Position numbers and translations under genes: made by a program. From Photobacterium sp. GB-56 (GTDB taxonomy: Bacteria; Pseudomonadota; Gammaproteobacteria; Enterobacterales; Vibrionaceae): a DNA stretch of 64,000 bases. Below are positions 35,099-44,560 of the stretch, piece by piece (within the stretch, counting starts at the first letter, position 1; every line of letters starts with the position of its first letter). Under the pieces are notes generated by a model that did not search any database, was not told the origin of the DNA, and worked only from the letters and a program-made list of their open reading frames with translations. The DNA lies in NCBI RefSeq assembly GCF_003026105.1, contig NZ_PYNW01000004.1, forward strand, positions 310,001 to 374,000, in the 5' to 3' direction.

Positions 35099-35270
35099 AT
35101 ACACCACCATAAAAATCGAGGCGTGGATACTACTGCTCTAGCCTATTTAAATCAACCCATCGCCTTATGTTTCTTTAAAAAACTGATACTTTTTTTCAAT
35201 TTGGTAACAAAGATGATGCTATTTATCATTAAAAACACGATTTAATTTCATATTCACCCTCTAAAAACTT

Positions 35271-35294
35271 AAATGTTATTTCATATGCATGTTT
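35271..35294 (+). promoter_or_regulatory. Possible NsrR-like site overlapping the ygbA promoter
   Basis: The right half, ATATGCATGTT, resembles an NsrR half-site (AAATGCATCTT type); the left half is one base out of register. A TATAAT at 35296-35301 follows directly, so a bound repressor would cover the -35 region. Weak evidence. Confidence 0.3.
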
Positions 35295-35336
35295 GTATAA
35301 TGACAGTATTAGATAGAGTCTATTAAGAAATACAAA

Positions 35337-35732
35337 ATGATGACTATAAACACTAACTTTAAGCTGCTAGGTAAATTAAATCGTGAATATTTGACGATTT
35401 CAGCAATGATCGAAATTTACTGCTCACATCACCATTACGAAAAATGTAAAAAAGTTAATTTATGTGAAGACTGTGAATCTTTCAAAAACTACGTAAAACA
35501 AAGGCTAGATCGTTGTCCTTATGGTATCAACAAGCCGACATGTCGACAGTGCCCTATTCATTGCTACAACGTTCAAGAAAAGGTCAAATCACAAACAATT
35601 ATGCGTTATTCGGGCCCTAAAATGATGTATAAACATCCAATAATGGCTATTACACACTTAATTAATGATAAAAGAAAAGTTAAAGCGTTAAATCAAGCAA
35701 TGACTTCAAACAGAAAAATAAGAAAGAGTTAA
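35337..35732 (+). CDS. ygbA: YgbA-family nitrous-oxide-stimulated promoter protein
   Basis: A 131-residue, cysteine-rich protein of the YgbA_NO family. Cysteines are spaced as YCSHHH, CEDCESF, RCPYGINKPTCRQCPIHCY, followed by MRYSGPKMMYKHP, which is the family signature. In E. coli ygbA is repressed by NsrR and induced by nitric oxide, and may protect growth under nitrosative stress. The cysteines suggest a metal or Fe-S site. Only a weak NsrR-like site is seen upstream. The gene is single, with a TATAAT promoter at 35296. Confidence 0.85.
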   Translation: MMTINTNFKLLGKLNREYLTISAMIEIYCSHHHYEKCKKVNLCEDCESFKNYVKQRLDRCPYGINKPTCRQCPIHCYNVQEKVKSQTIMRYSGPKMMYKHPIMAITHLINDKRKVKALNQAMTSNRKIRKS

Positions 35733-36096
35733 TAAACAACAAGTAAAAGTTAAATGTTCAGTAAAATATATTTTTACTTTTATATTTCATTCACTTTTAA
35801 GTCCGCTTTAGGGCTTGGCTACTTTATAATCAGCCTATTTACTGCTGTGTAAAAAACATACATCAATGTAATGACAAGAAATACCGATATAAGAAGGAAA
35901 CTATTGAAAATAGCCCGTATGTACATAAATATTTCGTTTCATGACTTTTTATAAATAAAACAGTCAACATGTTAATTGTAGTAACAAATGGCTGGTATTT
36001 ATCAGTAAAGGCTCATCACTTTAAATATTTAGAGTATTGCTACCTAAAAAAACAGCGATAGATGATCGCTGCTTTTTGATAACAGATGAGTTTTAT
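35733..36096. other. AT-rich intergenic region
   Basis: About 360 bases between ygbA (plus) and the lipoprotein gene (minus). It holds the terminator at 36046-36077; nothing else recognised. Confidence 0.4.
36046..36077 (-). terminator. Terminator of the lipoprotein gene
   Basis: CAGCGAT / ATCGCTG stem, 5-base loop; flanked by A run on the left and T run on the right, so it can work on both strands. Confidence 0.78.
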
Positions 36097-36465
36097 TTAG
36101 TTTCGATAATAATCAATTACTTGAATTTTCACAGGTTTATCTGCGCTGCTAATATCGACAGTAAACTGATCGTCATCAACAACTTTCGCATTTTTTGCCC
36201 CTTCCCCAATGACGTCAACACCTTCAATCTTGGTATATAGCTTGGTGTAATCGTAATGCATGGTGACAGTTGCGGTAACAGGTTTAGAAGCCGTTAATTC
36301 AAAAGTACAAATACCTGTAGGACAAAACACATCAATATCTTCTGCGGACGTCACCGCGATAGAATCTACATTCTTAATTGGCGTACCGGTGATTTTTGCT
36401 TCCCCACAGCCTGTTAATAATAATGCCGTTGTAACTGCAACAAGGCCAAGTTGAATTTTTTTCAC
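36097..36465 (-). CDS. Small lipoprotein of unknown function
   Basis: A 122-residue protein with a lipoprotein signal: MKKIQLGLVAVTTALLLTGC, the lipobox LTGC placing the lipidated cysteine at position 20. Residue 21 is Gly, not Asp, so outer-membrane sorting is likely. The mature part carries a Cys pair (FCPTGIC) and beta-rich segments (TATVTMHYDY, KIQVIDYYRN). No family recognised. It has its own terminator. Confidence 0.72.
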   Translation of the reverse strand: MKKIQLGLVAVTTALLLTGCGEAKITGTPIKNVDSIAVTSAEDIDVFCPTGICTFELTASKPVTATVTMHYDYTKLYTKIEGVDVIGEGAKNAKVVDDDQFTVDISSADKPVKIQVIDYYRN

Positions 36466-36863
36466 ACTGATATCCTCATGTATTCCGCTGAACGGTGATC
36501 TTTGTTCACTATAACAAAGAAAGTTTTACGTAGACTATATCAAACATAACAAGTTCAATGAATTAGCATTGCTGAGACAGTGCTAACATCCATCAATCAC
36601 AAACCAACAACAATCAATTCACAATTTCACCTCTTTACCCTAACAAGTATCACTAATTGTTTTCACTTCTGTTTATTGGCTAAACGAATACATAATTTAT
36701 TTCTTATCAATAAGCAATAAAGGTTAATTTTTAATTAACCTTATAGGCATACTATAGATATAATCACCTACAATGTGTGAATAGGCTTTCTTTTATTCAT
36801 GTTATAGACGCACCTATTTTTATTCCCACCCTATGGTGCACTCGAAGTTTCTAGGAGAAATAA
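36466..36863. other. AT-rich divergent intergenic region
   Basis: About 400 bases between the lipoprotein gene and the CNNM/CorC gene. It has an AT-rich inverted repeat (AAGGTTAA / TTAACCTT near 36720-36742). No gene seen. Confidence 0.4.
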
Positions 36864-38153
36864 ATGAGTATCATTATTTTGGTCTGTTTGATCATTATTA
36901 ATGGATTATTTGCTATGTCTGAGATAGCACTTGTCACAGCAAAGAAAAACCGGTTACAGCGATTAGCAGATGAAGGGAATATCTCTGCTCAAAAAGCAAT
37001 AGAGCTAGGTGAATCACCAACTCAATTTCTATCAACAATGCAGATCGGTATCACTGTTATTGGTATTCTGAACGGTGTTATTGGTGAAGCTGCATTAGCT
37101 GGCCCTATTTCACATTGGTTAATTGAGTTAGGCCTTCCTGCAAAATCCGTTGGCTTTACTGCTTCAGCAATTGCGGTCATTGTTTTAACGTATGTATCTA
37201 TTGTTATTGGTGAATTAGTCCCTAAACGATTAGGTCAAGTAAACGCTGTTTCTATTGCGGTATTTTTCGCCCGCCCAATTGCAGTTATCGCTTTTATTTC
37301 TCGTCCATTTGTCTGGCTATTGGCAAACTCAACCGATTTACTGTTGCGTTTATTGGGCAAAGGAAAAGACGACAGTTCAGCACTAACAGAAGATGATATC
37401 CGTGCAGTGATCGCGGAAGGTTCTCAGTCAGGTGTTATCCACCAGCATGAACATAACATGGTGCGTAATGTCTTCAATTTCGATGACCGCAAAGTATCTT
37501 CAATGATGACGCCACGAAATGAAATTGCGTATCTTGATTTAAATTATTCGCCTGAGAGCTATTTACAAAAATTACTCTCAAGCACGCATGCTTGCCTTCC
37601 TGTTGGAAATAACGGCTTCAGCGATTTAAAAGGCACATTAAATGCCAAGCAGTTATTACAATTTATCAATGATAATACGGCTGAAAATCCACTATCAATT
37701 TTAGATTACTTAACCCCTCCCGTTTTCGTACCAGAAAACTGGACAGGTACAACGCTATTAGAAATGTTCCAAAGCTCAGGTACAGACTTTGCCTTCGTGG
37801 TTGATGAATATGGTGATATTCAAGGTATTGTGACTTCTCAAGATATTTTAGAGGCATTAGCCGGTAAATTTACCCCTGATAATCCAAAGGATGTTTGGTC
37901 AAAGCAAAACCCAGATGGCAGTTGGAATTTAGATGGCATGATGCCAATCACTGTATTTAAAGATCTATTAGATATTAATAAACTGCCAGACGAAGAAGAC
38001 GGCGGTTACCACACACTTAGCGGTATGTTAGTGTGGCTATTAGATGATTTACCTAAATTGGATGACTGTATTCGCTGGCAAGGTTGGCAATTCCGCATTC
38101 TAACATTAGAAAATAACCGTATAGATCGTATATTAGCTCAACGCTACGAATAA
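36864..38153 (+). CDS. CNNM/CorC-family membrane protein with CBS pair
   Basis: A 429-residue protein. The N-terminal DUF21 domain has about four helices (residues 1-150, with INGLFAMSEIALVTAKKNRL and GELVPKRLGQ). Two CBS domains span ~195-335 (MMTPRNEIAYLDL, FVVDEYGDIQGIVTSQDI), and a CorC_HlyC domain ends the protein. Family members export magnesium or polyamines, or are annotated as hemolysins. AGGAGA precedes the ATG and a bidirectional terminator follows. The specific substrate is not predictable. Confidence 0.9.
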   Translation: MSIIILVCLIIINGLFAMSEIALVTAKKNRLQRLADEGNISAQKAIELGESPTQFLSTMQIGITVIGILNGVIGEAALAGPISHWLIELGLPAKSVGFTASAIAVIVLTYVSIVIGELVPKRLGQVNAVSIAVFFARPIAVIAFISRPFVWLLANSTDLLLRLLGKGKDDSSALTEDDIRAVIAEGSQSGVIHQHEHNMVRNVFNFDDRKVSSMMTPRNEIAYLDLNYSPESYLQKLLSSTHACLPVGNNGFSDLKGTLNAKQLLQFINDNTAENPLSILDYLTPPVFVPENWTGTTLLEMFQSSGTDFAFVVDEYGDIQGIVTSQDILEALAGKFTPDNPKDVWSKQNPDGSWNLDGMMPITVFKDLLDINKLPDEEDGGYHTLSGMLVWLLDDLPKLDDCIRWQGWQFRILTLENNRIDRILAQRYE

Positions 38154-38175
38154 TCTGTTGCGTTTCATTCAATCA

Positions 38176-38206
38176 AAAAAAGTTAGCCATAAAGGCTAAC
38201 TTTTTT
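38176..38206 (+). terminator. Bidirectional terminator
   Basis: Perfect stem AAAAAAGTTAGCC / GGCTAACTTTTTT with loop ATAAA. It serves the CNNM gene and the convergent gene at 38220. Confidence 0.92.
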
Positions 38207-38219
38207 TTCATCTGCTCTA

Positions 38220-38678
38220 TTAACTATAAGCAGGACTCGTTGTTTGTAACGTTGCTTTAAATGCCTTAATCATAAAAAACAGATAAAATATCTCAAAAGC
38301 AATACCATATAATAATAAGCCGTAGGTATCATGTTTTAAAGAATCGGGAAAAACAAAATACATAAGACCCGAGAATACAAACGTAAATGGAACGAGGTAA
38401 AAGATTAAAACTCGCCACGTTACAACCCAGCTTAACGAAAAGTATTTAATTAAATAGTTCTTTCCGTTATTGCCGCCATTGACGATAAATAAAATAATAA
38501 AGTTAATTATAATCATTACGTCATCAGCAAGTGACTCTAATGAATCTGTTTGTGGTAAGTAATACGAATACAGCATCATCAAAATAATCGGAATCAAAAT
38601 GTACAACGCAGATTCCCGCTCAGTGACATTATTGTGTTTTAAATCAAGCAACAAGGCTTTTAAATTGAAAAAATACAT
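38220..38678 (-). CDS. Four-helix membrane protein of unknown function
   Basis: A 152-residue protein with about four hydrophobic helices (~25-42, 53-67, 85-108, 120-140) and a short basic loop (NGGNNGKNYLIKYF). I recognise no family. The N-terminus (MYFFNLKALLLDLKHNNVTERESA) is amphipathic. A GGGGGAT-type ribosome site precedes the ATG. It shares the terminator at 38176-38206 with the convergent CNNM gene. Confidence 0.6.
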   Translation of the reverse strand: MYFFNLKALLLDLKHNNVTERESALYILIPIILMMLYSYYLPQTDSLESLADDVMIIINFIILFIVNGGNNGKNYLIKYFSLSWVVTWRVLIFYLVPFTFVFSGLMYFVFPDSLKHDTYGLLLYGIAFEIFYLFFMIKAFKATLQTTSPAYS

Positions 38679-38816
38679 ATCCCCCTCCCTTATTGTTAAT
38701 AAGCCTATCCTGTGAAGGTGGAGATAGTGATTGTAATAATTGATGAATTAGAATGAGTTATCAAAATATAACGTTTTGATGATAGCTATTTCAATCGAAC
38801 GTGATCATACCTGCAG

Positions 38817-39410
38817 TTACTGATTAATATAACGAAAGGTCAAGTTTATGCGTGGCTCATTGACACGTTTAGTTTTAGGTAGTGCATGTTGCCAATACTG
38901 CTGGGTCTCTCCTGCCATTATCAGCAAAGATCCCGGTGTTAATTGAAAGGCAATTTTCTCTTTAGTGGTTTTATGTTTAAACACGAACTGCCGTGTTACA
39001 CCAAAGCTTAAAGAAGCAATAACAGGTTGATGACCTAATTCACGCTCATTGTCTTGATGCCACCCCATGTAATCTTCTCCATCACGGTATAGATTGCCAA
39101 GCACAGAGTTAAACGACGTTTTCGCTTGCTGTTCACACTGTGTTTTTAAATCTAATATTGCCGATGTCCAAGGTTGTTGATGCATGGTAAGCCCTGAATA
39201 AGTATAAACAGCATCACCGAGCCATGTTTGTAACCTCGGCTGAAGCACTGACCTACCAAATAGCGTAATGTGTTCTTGTTGCCAGTTCAGTTCGTTTTTC
39301 AATTGCTGAAAATACTGTTCAGACTGCTGTAAATTCAAAAACTGTGGATGCCAATAGAGTAATCCATTGTTGATCGTTATCCACTCCCCTTGATCAGCAA
39401 ACAAATCCAT
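38817..39410 (-). CDS. alkB: Alpha-ketoglutarate-dependent DNA/RNA demethylase AlkB-like
   Basis: A 197-residue 2-oxoglutarate/Fe(II) dioxygenase. The iron ligands are H118 and D120 in GWHQDNE and H175 in WQHALPK, and the 2OG-binding arginines are in RINLTFR. The YSGLTMHQQPW and LYRDGEDYMGWH segments resemble the ALKBH2/3-like group more than E. coli AlkB. It removes N1-methyladenine and N3-methylcytosine damage by oxidation. AGGAAA precedes the ATG. No ada box or SOS box is seen. Confidence 0.9.
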   Translation of the reverse strand: MDLFADQGEWITINNGLLYWHPQFLNLQQSEQYFQQLKNELNWQQEHITLFGRSVLQPRLQTWLGDAVYTYSGLTMHQQPWTSAILDLKTQCEQQAKTSFNSVLGNLYRDGEDYMGWHQDNERELGHQPVIASLSFGVTRQFVFKHKTTKEKIAFQLTPGSLLIMAGETQQYWQHALPKTKRVNEPRINLTFRYINQ

Positions 39411-39459
39411 CGTGTTTTCCTAAATTCATTTAACAACAAGTTATACGTTTTTAAGGTAC

Positions 39460-39489
39460 AAAAAAGCCACAGTCAACACTATGGCTTTT
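39460..39489 (-). terminator. Terminator of the lactonase gene
   Basis: AAAAGCCA / TGGCTTTT stem; on the minus strand it is followed by TTTTTTG. Confidence 0.75.
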
Positions 39490-39510
39490 AAGACGTTAAG
39501 ATCAATTTGA

Positions 39511-40557
39511 TTATCGTGAAAGCATCTCGACAAGGCACACAGGTGCACCGACATTACAACGATAACCTGTTGCTGTGATATCACCCGTCTCAACATTACG
39601 GTGATAGCTAACAATATCGTTAGAATGTTGATTCGCCACCAGCAACCATTCGCCATTTTGGGAAATCACAAAATCACGAGGGAATGCCCCGCCACAATCA
39701 ACAGCGGCTAATTGAGTGACGTTTTCACCGTCTACATTAAAATAACTAATCTTGTTTTGAGCACGACAAGAAACATATAAAAAGCGTTCATCTGGTGATA
39801 AGTAAATAGCAGATGCCGCTTGTTTATTTTCTTCATTAGCAAGCAGTGCTTGTTGTGATACTTGCTCCCAGCAGCCATTTTGTTTTGTGATCACCACAAG
39901 CGTTTCAGACAGTTCACACACAACATAGCCGATTGATTCATCATGGCTGAAAACAAGATGTCGAGGGCCTGATCCTGCTGGCATGTTTAGCGTTTGATTT
40001 AAGGCAAATGATAATGTGTTTACGTCATAATCGTAAAAGTAAACGCAATCACTGCCTAAATCAACAACGGCTAACTGATTGGTATGCTTTAGAAATGTAA
40101 CTTGATGTGCATGAGGGGCTTCTTGACGATCAACATTTGGTCCACAGCCATCAACAAATAAATCTGCGATACACTCTGTCGGTTGACCTTCTTCATCTAA
40201 ACCATAAACAGTGACATTACCTGAACCATAGTTCGCCACCGCCAAAAGCTTATCTTTTACATCAATATGACAAGGATAATCCCCAGCAATAGCTAAAGAA
40301 CAACGCGCTTGATGATCAGAATAATGAAGCTGTGCACCACTGTGTCGATCAACTTCATTAAAGGTATATAACCCGTTTTGAGTCGCAGCAAGATAAGATG
40401 GATTATGCTGTTGTTGCAACGTATCTGGCACTATCTCATTGTTTAACGTTAATACGCCAGATTGAGGATCAAGGGAAATGCCTACAACACCATGACTATC
40501 ACTCGGTGCATCGGTATAAGTACCTACATAAAAATGTAAGGGAGATTGTTTTGTCAT
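39511..40557 (-). CDS. Lactonase, 7-bladed propeller (YbhE/Pgl type)
   Basis: A 348-residue beta-propeller lactonase. HFYVGTYTDAPSDSHGV opens the first blade; EAPHAHQVTF and GPRHLVFSHD supply the catalytic-face residues, and NGEWLLVANQHSNDIVSY closes the ring. E. coli YbhE hydrolyses 6-phosphogluconolactone. Here the gene sits beside hexosaminidase, kinase and deacylase genes, so hydrolysis of an aldonolactone such as N-acetylglucosaminolactone is proposed. The ATG at 40557 is chosen by its GAAGG site. A stem (40600-40620) separates it from the hexosaminidase gene. Confidence 0.85.
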   Translation of the reverse strand: MTKQSPLHFYVGTYTDAPSDSHGVVGISLDPQSGVLTLNNEIVPDTLQQQHNPSYLAATQNGLYTFNEVDRHSGAQLHYSDHQARCSLAIAGDYPCHIDVKDKLLAVANYGSGNVTVYGLDEEGQPTECIADLFVDGCGPNVDRQEAPHAHQVTFLKHTNQLAVVDLGSDCVYFYDYDVNTLSFALNQTLNMPAGSGPRHLVFSHDESIGYVVCELSETLVVITKQNGCWEQVSQQALLANEENKQAASAIYLSPDERFLYVSCRAQNKISYFNVDGENVTQLAAVDCGGAFPRDFVISQNGEWLLVANQHSNDIVSYHRNVETGDITATGYRCNVGAPVCLVEMLSR

Positions 40558-40598
40558 GGAAACCTTCATAAATAAATGCGTTATCAATCATTAAAATG

Positions 40599-40621
40599 CC
40601 GCCTGAATAATCAGACGGCAA
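40599..40621 (-). terminator. Stem-loop between hexosaminidase and lactonase genes
   Basis: Minus strand GCCGTCTGA / TCAGGCGGC, loop TTAT, then ATTTTA. Could terminate or attenuate. Confidence 0.55.
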
Positions 40622-40630
40622 CGACTTCTT

Positions 40631-43021
40631 TTAATGATTTTCTAAAATGTGAAGTAACTGCTTAGTTGGCGAGACGATAGCAACGATGGTTTCGTCAAAT
40701 ATGACGGCATTTTTATCAATAATTTGATGATAAGCCGCTACCTCTTGCTCTGATAACTGGCTTCCCTGTTTTATTTTATCAATCAGGTTCATACCGAGTT
40801 CTGCAACCGCTATAACAGCATCAGTCATCGGCAGAGTATTTACAGCAGCAATATTGTTAGCAAAAATTGGTTTTGCTTGCTGCGCGGCTAACTTAACGGT
40901 TAAGTAATGCATATTTAGCGTAGCAAGGGCTGACATATCCCCCTTATTAATACGTGAAACCAGATCGTTCATCTCATACACTGCCAAACTTTCAACAGGC
41001 AATGCATCCGCAAAGCGATTTAAACGCTCATACTGGTTATATAAATCGCCTTTCGTTGGTGTCGAATTCCACTTCTCCCAATGACGTGCATAATATTGGG
41101 CTGGCTCAACGTACTTGGCTAAGGTTTGTAACGGGCTTGAATCAGTACCATTAGCAAGACGTTTTAGCATCATGTTTGCATCTGCATGATGGCGTAACCC
41201 AACAGATATCTCTGACCACGTATCGATTGCTTTCATCCGCTTATACATGCTGCGCTCATCAGTTAACGCTTGGCTTGACCACAAACGCTCTGCAATTGCG
41301 TAACTTCGCGGCCATAAACGGTGCTCAATCGTCATAGAATCAAGGTTTTCGCCCCATATTGTGGTTTCACCACCTAAAATCAATGCTTGTTCTTTTTCAG
41401 TTAATTCTGCTGGATAGCCCCCATTAGGTTCTGGGATCTGACTGCCTTTTATATCACTACTTGCAATAAGTTGCCCTGTTGCAGGCCAGCGCACATTACC
41501 GATTAACTGATAACTGCTGTCTGCAAGTTTGTCATTGGAAAAATCGTAATTAAATTCGGTGTATGACATGAAGTTATCGAAATAACCTCGGAATTTAACG
41601 CCTGGCACATACATAAGAATGTATACCTCTTCACGAGACTTACCGTTGTAGTCTGTAAACGCCCGATAACTGCCATCAGCAGCGGTAATAATAGTTAAGT
41701 TACCTTTACGTGGGCCATCTTTGCTTCTTGGCTTTACCCAATCATAAGTCTCGAATACCTCGCCTTGACGAAGTTTGTCATCCACCGTGCTCCCTTTAGG
41801 CATAGGATCGTTTCGATAGTGATAGCTTGTCGGTTGTGGCTGATCAAGGTAATACCCCGTAGAAAGAATACCTTGATACCCTTCTTTTGCGGCACGGCCT
41901 ATGCTGTCATGACCTTGCCAGCTTTGGATCACTATCGATTTGGGTAACTCTTTATGCCAAATTTCATCCCACCCGATCATTTTCTTACCGCGCTCTACCA
42001 GCATCTGCTCTACTTTAGTATTAAGATAAGACTGTAAACCGCGTTCACCATCAATATGATGCTCTTTAATAAACTGCTGAATTTTCGGGTTGTCACGCCA
42101 TTGTTTATAGTTAGGCTCATCCCCGCCTATGTGGAAATACTCATCAGGAAATAAGGCAACAACTTCATCAAACACACTCGCTAGCATTGCATAAAGTTCT
42201 GGATTAGTAGGATCCATTAAAGGTTCAAATACTCCCCATCCACGTTGCTGAGGGTATTGTTGCTTTCCTATGCCAGACATTAATTCAGGGTAAGCATGAG
42301 CCACCGCAGATGCATGACCTGGTAATGATATTTCTGGAATAACACGAATACCTAAATTACGCGCATAATCGACAACCTGACGAATCTGAGCTTTGCTATA
42401 GAAATCACCATCGGTCGTGTCACGCCAAAGTTTTTGGTATTTATCGAGTTGAATACGTATGCCTTGATCGTCCCATAGATGCCAGTGAAAAACATTGAGT
42501 TTGGCTGATGCCATTGCATCTAATTGACGAAGGATCACATCAAGCTCAATGAAATGTCTTGAAGTATCATAAGATACCCCACGCCAAGGAAAGCGTGGCC
42601 TATCTTGAATAGAAACAGCAGGAAAAAAATAACCAGTAGCATCCATAGAAACTATTTGAAGCAGAGTTTCTAAGCCACGAAATACACCATAATGCTGCGC
42701 TGCATTAATCACAATTTTACCGTTGCCAACATCAAGCGTGTAAGACTCGTCACTATCTATATTCTGAACATCTGATTTGGGGCGATGATGAATATTAATC
42801 ACTAACGTCGCGTCTTGTTCAGATTGTGCTTGCCAGTTCAACATGGGCAACCCTGTCTGACGATAAAGTCGCTCAATGATTCTTTTGGCGTAAAATTGTA
42901 CACGAGGCGAATCGTAACCTTTGATATAAATAGCAAAGGATTTATCCAACGTGACTATGCCTTGTTTACGCTCCACTCTCTGTGGATAAGGCATTAAATT
43001 TAAATCGCTATTTGGCGTCAT
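40631..43021 (-). CDS. GH20 beta-N-acetylhexosaminidase
   Basis: About 796 residues. An N-terminal non-catalytic domain (MPYPQRVERKQG, then the small GH20b domain) is followed by the GH20 barrel: PRFPWRGVSYDTSRHF, KLNVFHWHLWDDQGIRIQ, and the catalytic Asp-Glu pair in YFHIGGDEPNYKQW. Then VIQSWQGHDS and WGENLDSMTIEHRLWPR. It cleaves terminal GlcNAc from chitooligosaccharides. No signal peptide is seen from the ATG at 43021 or from the in-frame TTG at 43051, so it is probably cytoplasmic and acts on imported oligomers. It follows the sugar kinase gene by about 60 bases, indicating an operon. Confidence 0.93.
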   Translation of the reverse strand: MTPNSDLNLMPYPQRVERKQGIVTLDKSFAIYIKGYDSPRVQFYAKRIIERLYRQTGLPMLNWQAQSEQDATLVINIHHRPKSDVQNIDSDESYTLDVGNGKIVINAAQHYGVFRGLETLLQIVSMDATGYFFPAVSIQDRPRFPWRGVSYDTSRHFIELDVILRQLDAMASAKLNVFHWHLWDDQGIRIQLDKYQKLWRDTTDGDFYSKAQIRQVVDYARNLGIRVIPEISLPGHASAVAHAYPELMSGIGKQQYPQQRGWGVFEPLMDPTNPELYAMLASVFDEVVALFPDEYFHIGGDEPNYKQWRDNPKIQQFIKEHHIDGERGLQSYLNTKVEQMLVERGKKMIGWDEIWHKELPKSIVIQSWQGHDSIGRAAKEGYQGILSTGYYLDQPQPTSYHYRNDPMPKGSTVDDKLRQGEVFETYDWVKPRSKDGPRKGNLTIITAADGSYRAFTDYNGKSREEVYILMYVPGVKFRGYFDNFMSYTEFNYDFSNDKLADSSYQLIGNVRWPATGQLIASSDIKGSQIPEPNGGYPAELTEKEQALILGGETTIWGENLDSMTIEHRLWPRSYAIAERLWSSQALTDERSMYKRMKAIDTWSEISVGLRHHADANMMLKRLANGTDSSPLQTLAKYVEPAQYYARHWEKWNSTPTKGDLYNQYERLNRFADALPVESLAVYEMNDLVSRINKGDMSALATLNMHYLTVKLAAQQAKPIFANNIAAVNTLPMTDAVIAVAELGMNLIDKIKQGSQLSEQEVAAYHQIIDKNAVIFDETIVAIVSPTKQLLHILENH

Positions 43022-43079
43022 TGCTATGCAACCATTAGAAACGTGGAACAAGGAAAGACATTTTTATGATCTCAGGTAA

Positions 43080-44024
43080 TTATAAAATTAAATGTCGCAT
43101 TATATCGTTGGGGATAATGGCGCCTGAATGTTGGATCACAATTGCCGCTAAAGCATGTCCTAACGTTGCTGAGTCTTGATGGCTTTTCCCTGTAACTCGC
43201 CCAGCTAAATAGCCCGCAGCAAAAGAGTCACCTGCCGCACAAGTATCAATCACATTGCTCACCTGCTCTGTCGCAACATCAGCACGCTGAACAAGCTGAT
43301 CTTGGCGCCAAATAAGCTGGCAAGGTTCACTCCCTCGTTTTATCACTATTTCATGACAGCCCATGCGTAAACAACGAGCAGCAACGCTTTCATCATCTCC
43401 CCACACCAATACATCATCGTCTTGTGTGATTAACGCGATATCAACCAGCGGTAAGATTTGGCTATACCAATGTTGCGCTTCTTCGCTCGACCATAATTGA
43501 GGGCGATAGTTATTATCAAAGATGATCTTTCCACCTGTTTGCGAAAAAGCTTCAAGCCGGTTTTTAAGTCGTAAGCGGCTTGCTTGGTCTAAAATGGCAA
43601 GACTAATACCGCTCAGGTAAAAGTAATCGTATTGCTTATCTTGTAATGCAATTTCTAATTTATTCAGTGATGAGGTTGAGAAATAGCGTTTTGCTGCCGA
43701 GTTATCTCGCCAATAGAGAAAACTCCGCTCACCCGTTTTATCCGTTTGTACCATGTATAAACCGGGTAATTGCTGAGCGAAGATTTCAACTAAATTGGTG
43801 TGGATTCCTTCTAGATGCCATGTTTCCAGCAGCTCTTGAGATAATGTGTCGACACCTAATCCTGTCGCATAAGAAACATGTACTGAGTGCTGGCAAGTTA
43901 ATCGTGAAAGATAAAGCGCAGTATTTAATGTATCGCCACCAAAGCTTTTACGAATAGGATCGCCGCTTAGTTCGATCATACACTCACCAAAAAATGCAAT
44001 CTTGGTTTCAGCGGAGTTAAGCAT
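43080..44024 (-). CDS. PfkB-family kinase, 2-keto-3-deoxygluconate kinase-like
   Basis: A 314-residue ribokinase-fold enzyme. FGECMIELSGDPIRKSFGGDTLNTALYLSR is the N-terminal sugar-binding part in the KdgK pattern, and DTCAAGDSFAAGYLAG is the C-terminal anion-hole signature with catalytic Asp. KDG kinase converts 2-keto-3-deoxygluconate to KDPG for the Entner-Doudoroff route. The ATG at 44024 is preferred over the TTG before it. It lies between a terminator at 44064 and the GH20 gene. In this context KDG would come from deamination of glucosaminate (inference). Confidence 0.85.
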   Translation of the reverse strand: MLNSAETKIAFFGECMIELSGDPIRKSFGGDTLNTALYLSRLTCQHSVHVSYATGLGVDTLSQELLETWHLEGIHTNLVEIFAQQLPGLYMVQTDKTGERSFLYWRDNSAAKRYFSTSSLNKLEIALQDKQYDYFYLSGISLAILDQASRLRLKNRLEAFSQTGGKIIFDNNYRPQLWSSEEAQHWYSQILPLVDIALITQDDDVLVWGDDESVAARCLRMGCHEIVIKRGSEPCQLIWRQDQLVQRADVATEQVSNVIDTCAAGDSFAAGYLAGRVTGKSHQDSATLGHALAAIVIQHSGAIIPNDIMRHLIL

Positions 44025-44063
44025 CAATTGAAAACTCGATATGTAATGATATAAATAAAAAAA

Positions 44064-44101
44064 GAGCGCCTAAATAATCGAAGAGATGGCATTTAGGCAC
44101 T
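44064..44101 (-). terminator. Terminator of the deacylase-ridA unit
   Basis: GCCTAAAT / ATTTAGGC stem extended by GAG/CTC; on the minus strand it runs into seven T. Confidence 0.82.
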
Positions 44102-44124
44102 CCAAATAAAGCTTAAATCTAGGG

Positions 44125-44517
44125 TTAGCGGCGGTCTTCTCGGTAACAAGTCACATCGACTTCGACTTTTACATCAACAACCAAATCACACACCATGCAA
44201 ATACGTGCTGGTGGATGTTCACCAAAAAATTCACGAAACACTTTATTGAATGATTGGAAATAACGAGCATCAGTAAGCACGACTTTTACATGCATTACAT
44301 CGGCAAGGGTATAGCCTGCTTCGTCCATGATATCGATACAGTTTTGGATCGCTAAACGAGACTGGTCAACGATTCCTCCTTCTACTACCTCACCATCAAT
44401 CATCGGTGTTTGACCAGAGACATAAAGAAACCCTCCAGCCTCAGTTGCGCGAGCAAATGGCAAGTGTTGACCTCCTGTACCTACCCCACCTTCTACACCA
44501 TAACGTTTGATTGACAT
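44125..44517 (-). CDS. ridA: RidA/YjgF-family enamine/imine deaminase
   Basis: A 130-residue RidA-type protein. GGQHLPFARATEAGGFLYVSGQTP and then ILDEAGYTLADVMHVKVVLTD-like and PPARICMVCDL segments match, with the substrate arginine in ARICMV. RidA hydrolyses reactive enamine/imine intermediates released by PLP-dependent dehydratases, freeing a keto acid and ammonia. Its place between a deacylase and a D-serine-dehydratase-like enzyme fits that job well. GGAGAG precedes the ATG at 44517, which is preferred over an in-frame start four codons earlier. Confidence 0.88.
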   Translation of the reverse strand: MSIKRYGVEGGVGTGGQHLPFARATEAGGFLYVSGQTPMIDGEVVEGGIVDQSRLAIQNCIDIMDEAGYTLADVMHVKVVLTDARYFQSFNKVFREFFGEHPPARICMVCDLVVDVKVEVDVTCYREDRR

Positions 44518-44560
44518 ACGACTCTCCACCGATAACTAGTTATTCTTTAAATATGTTTTT

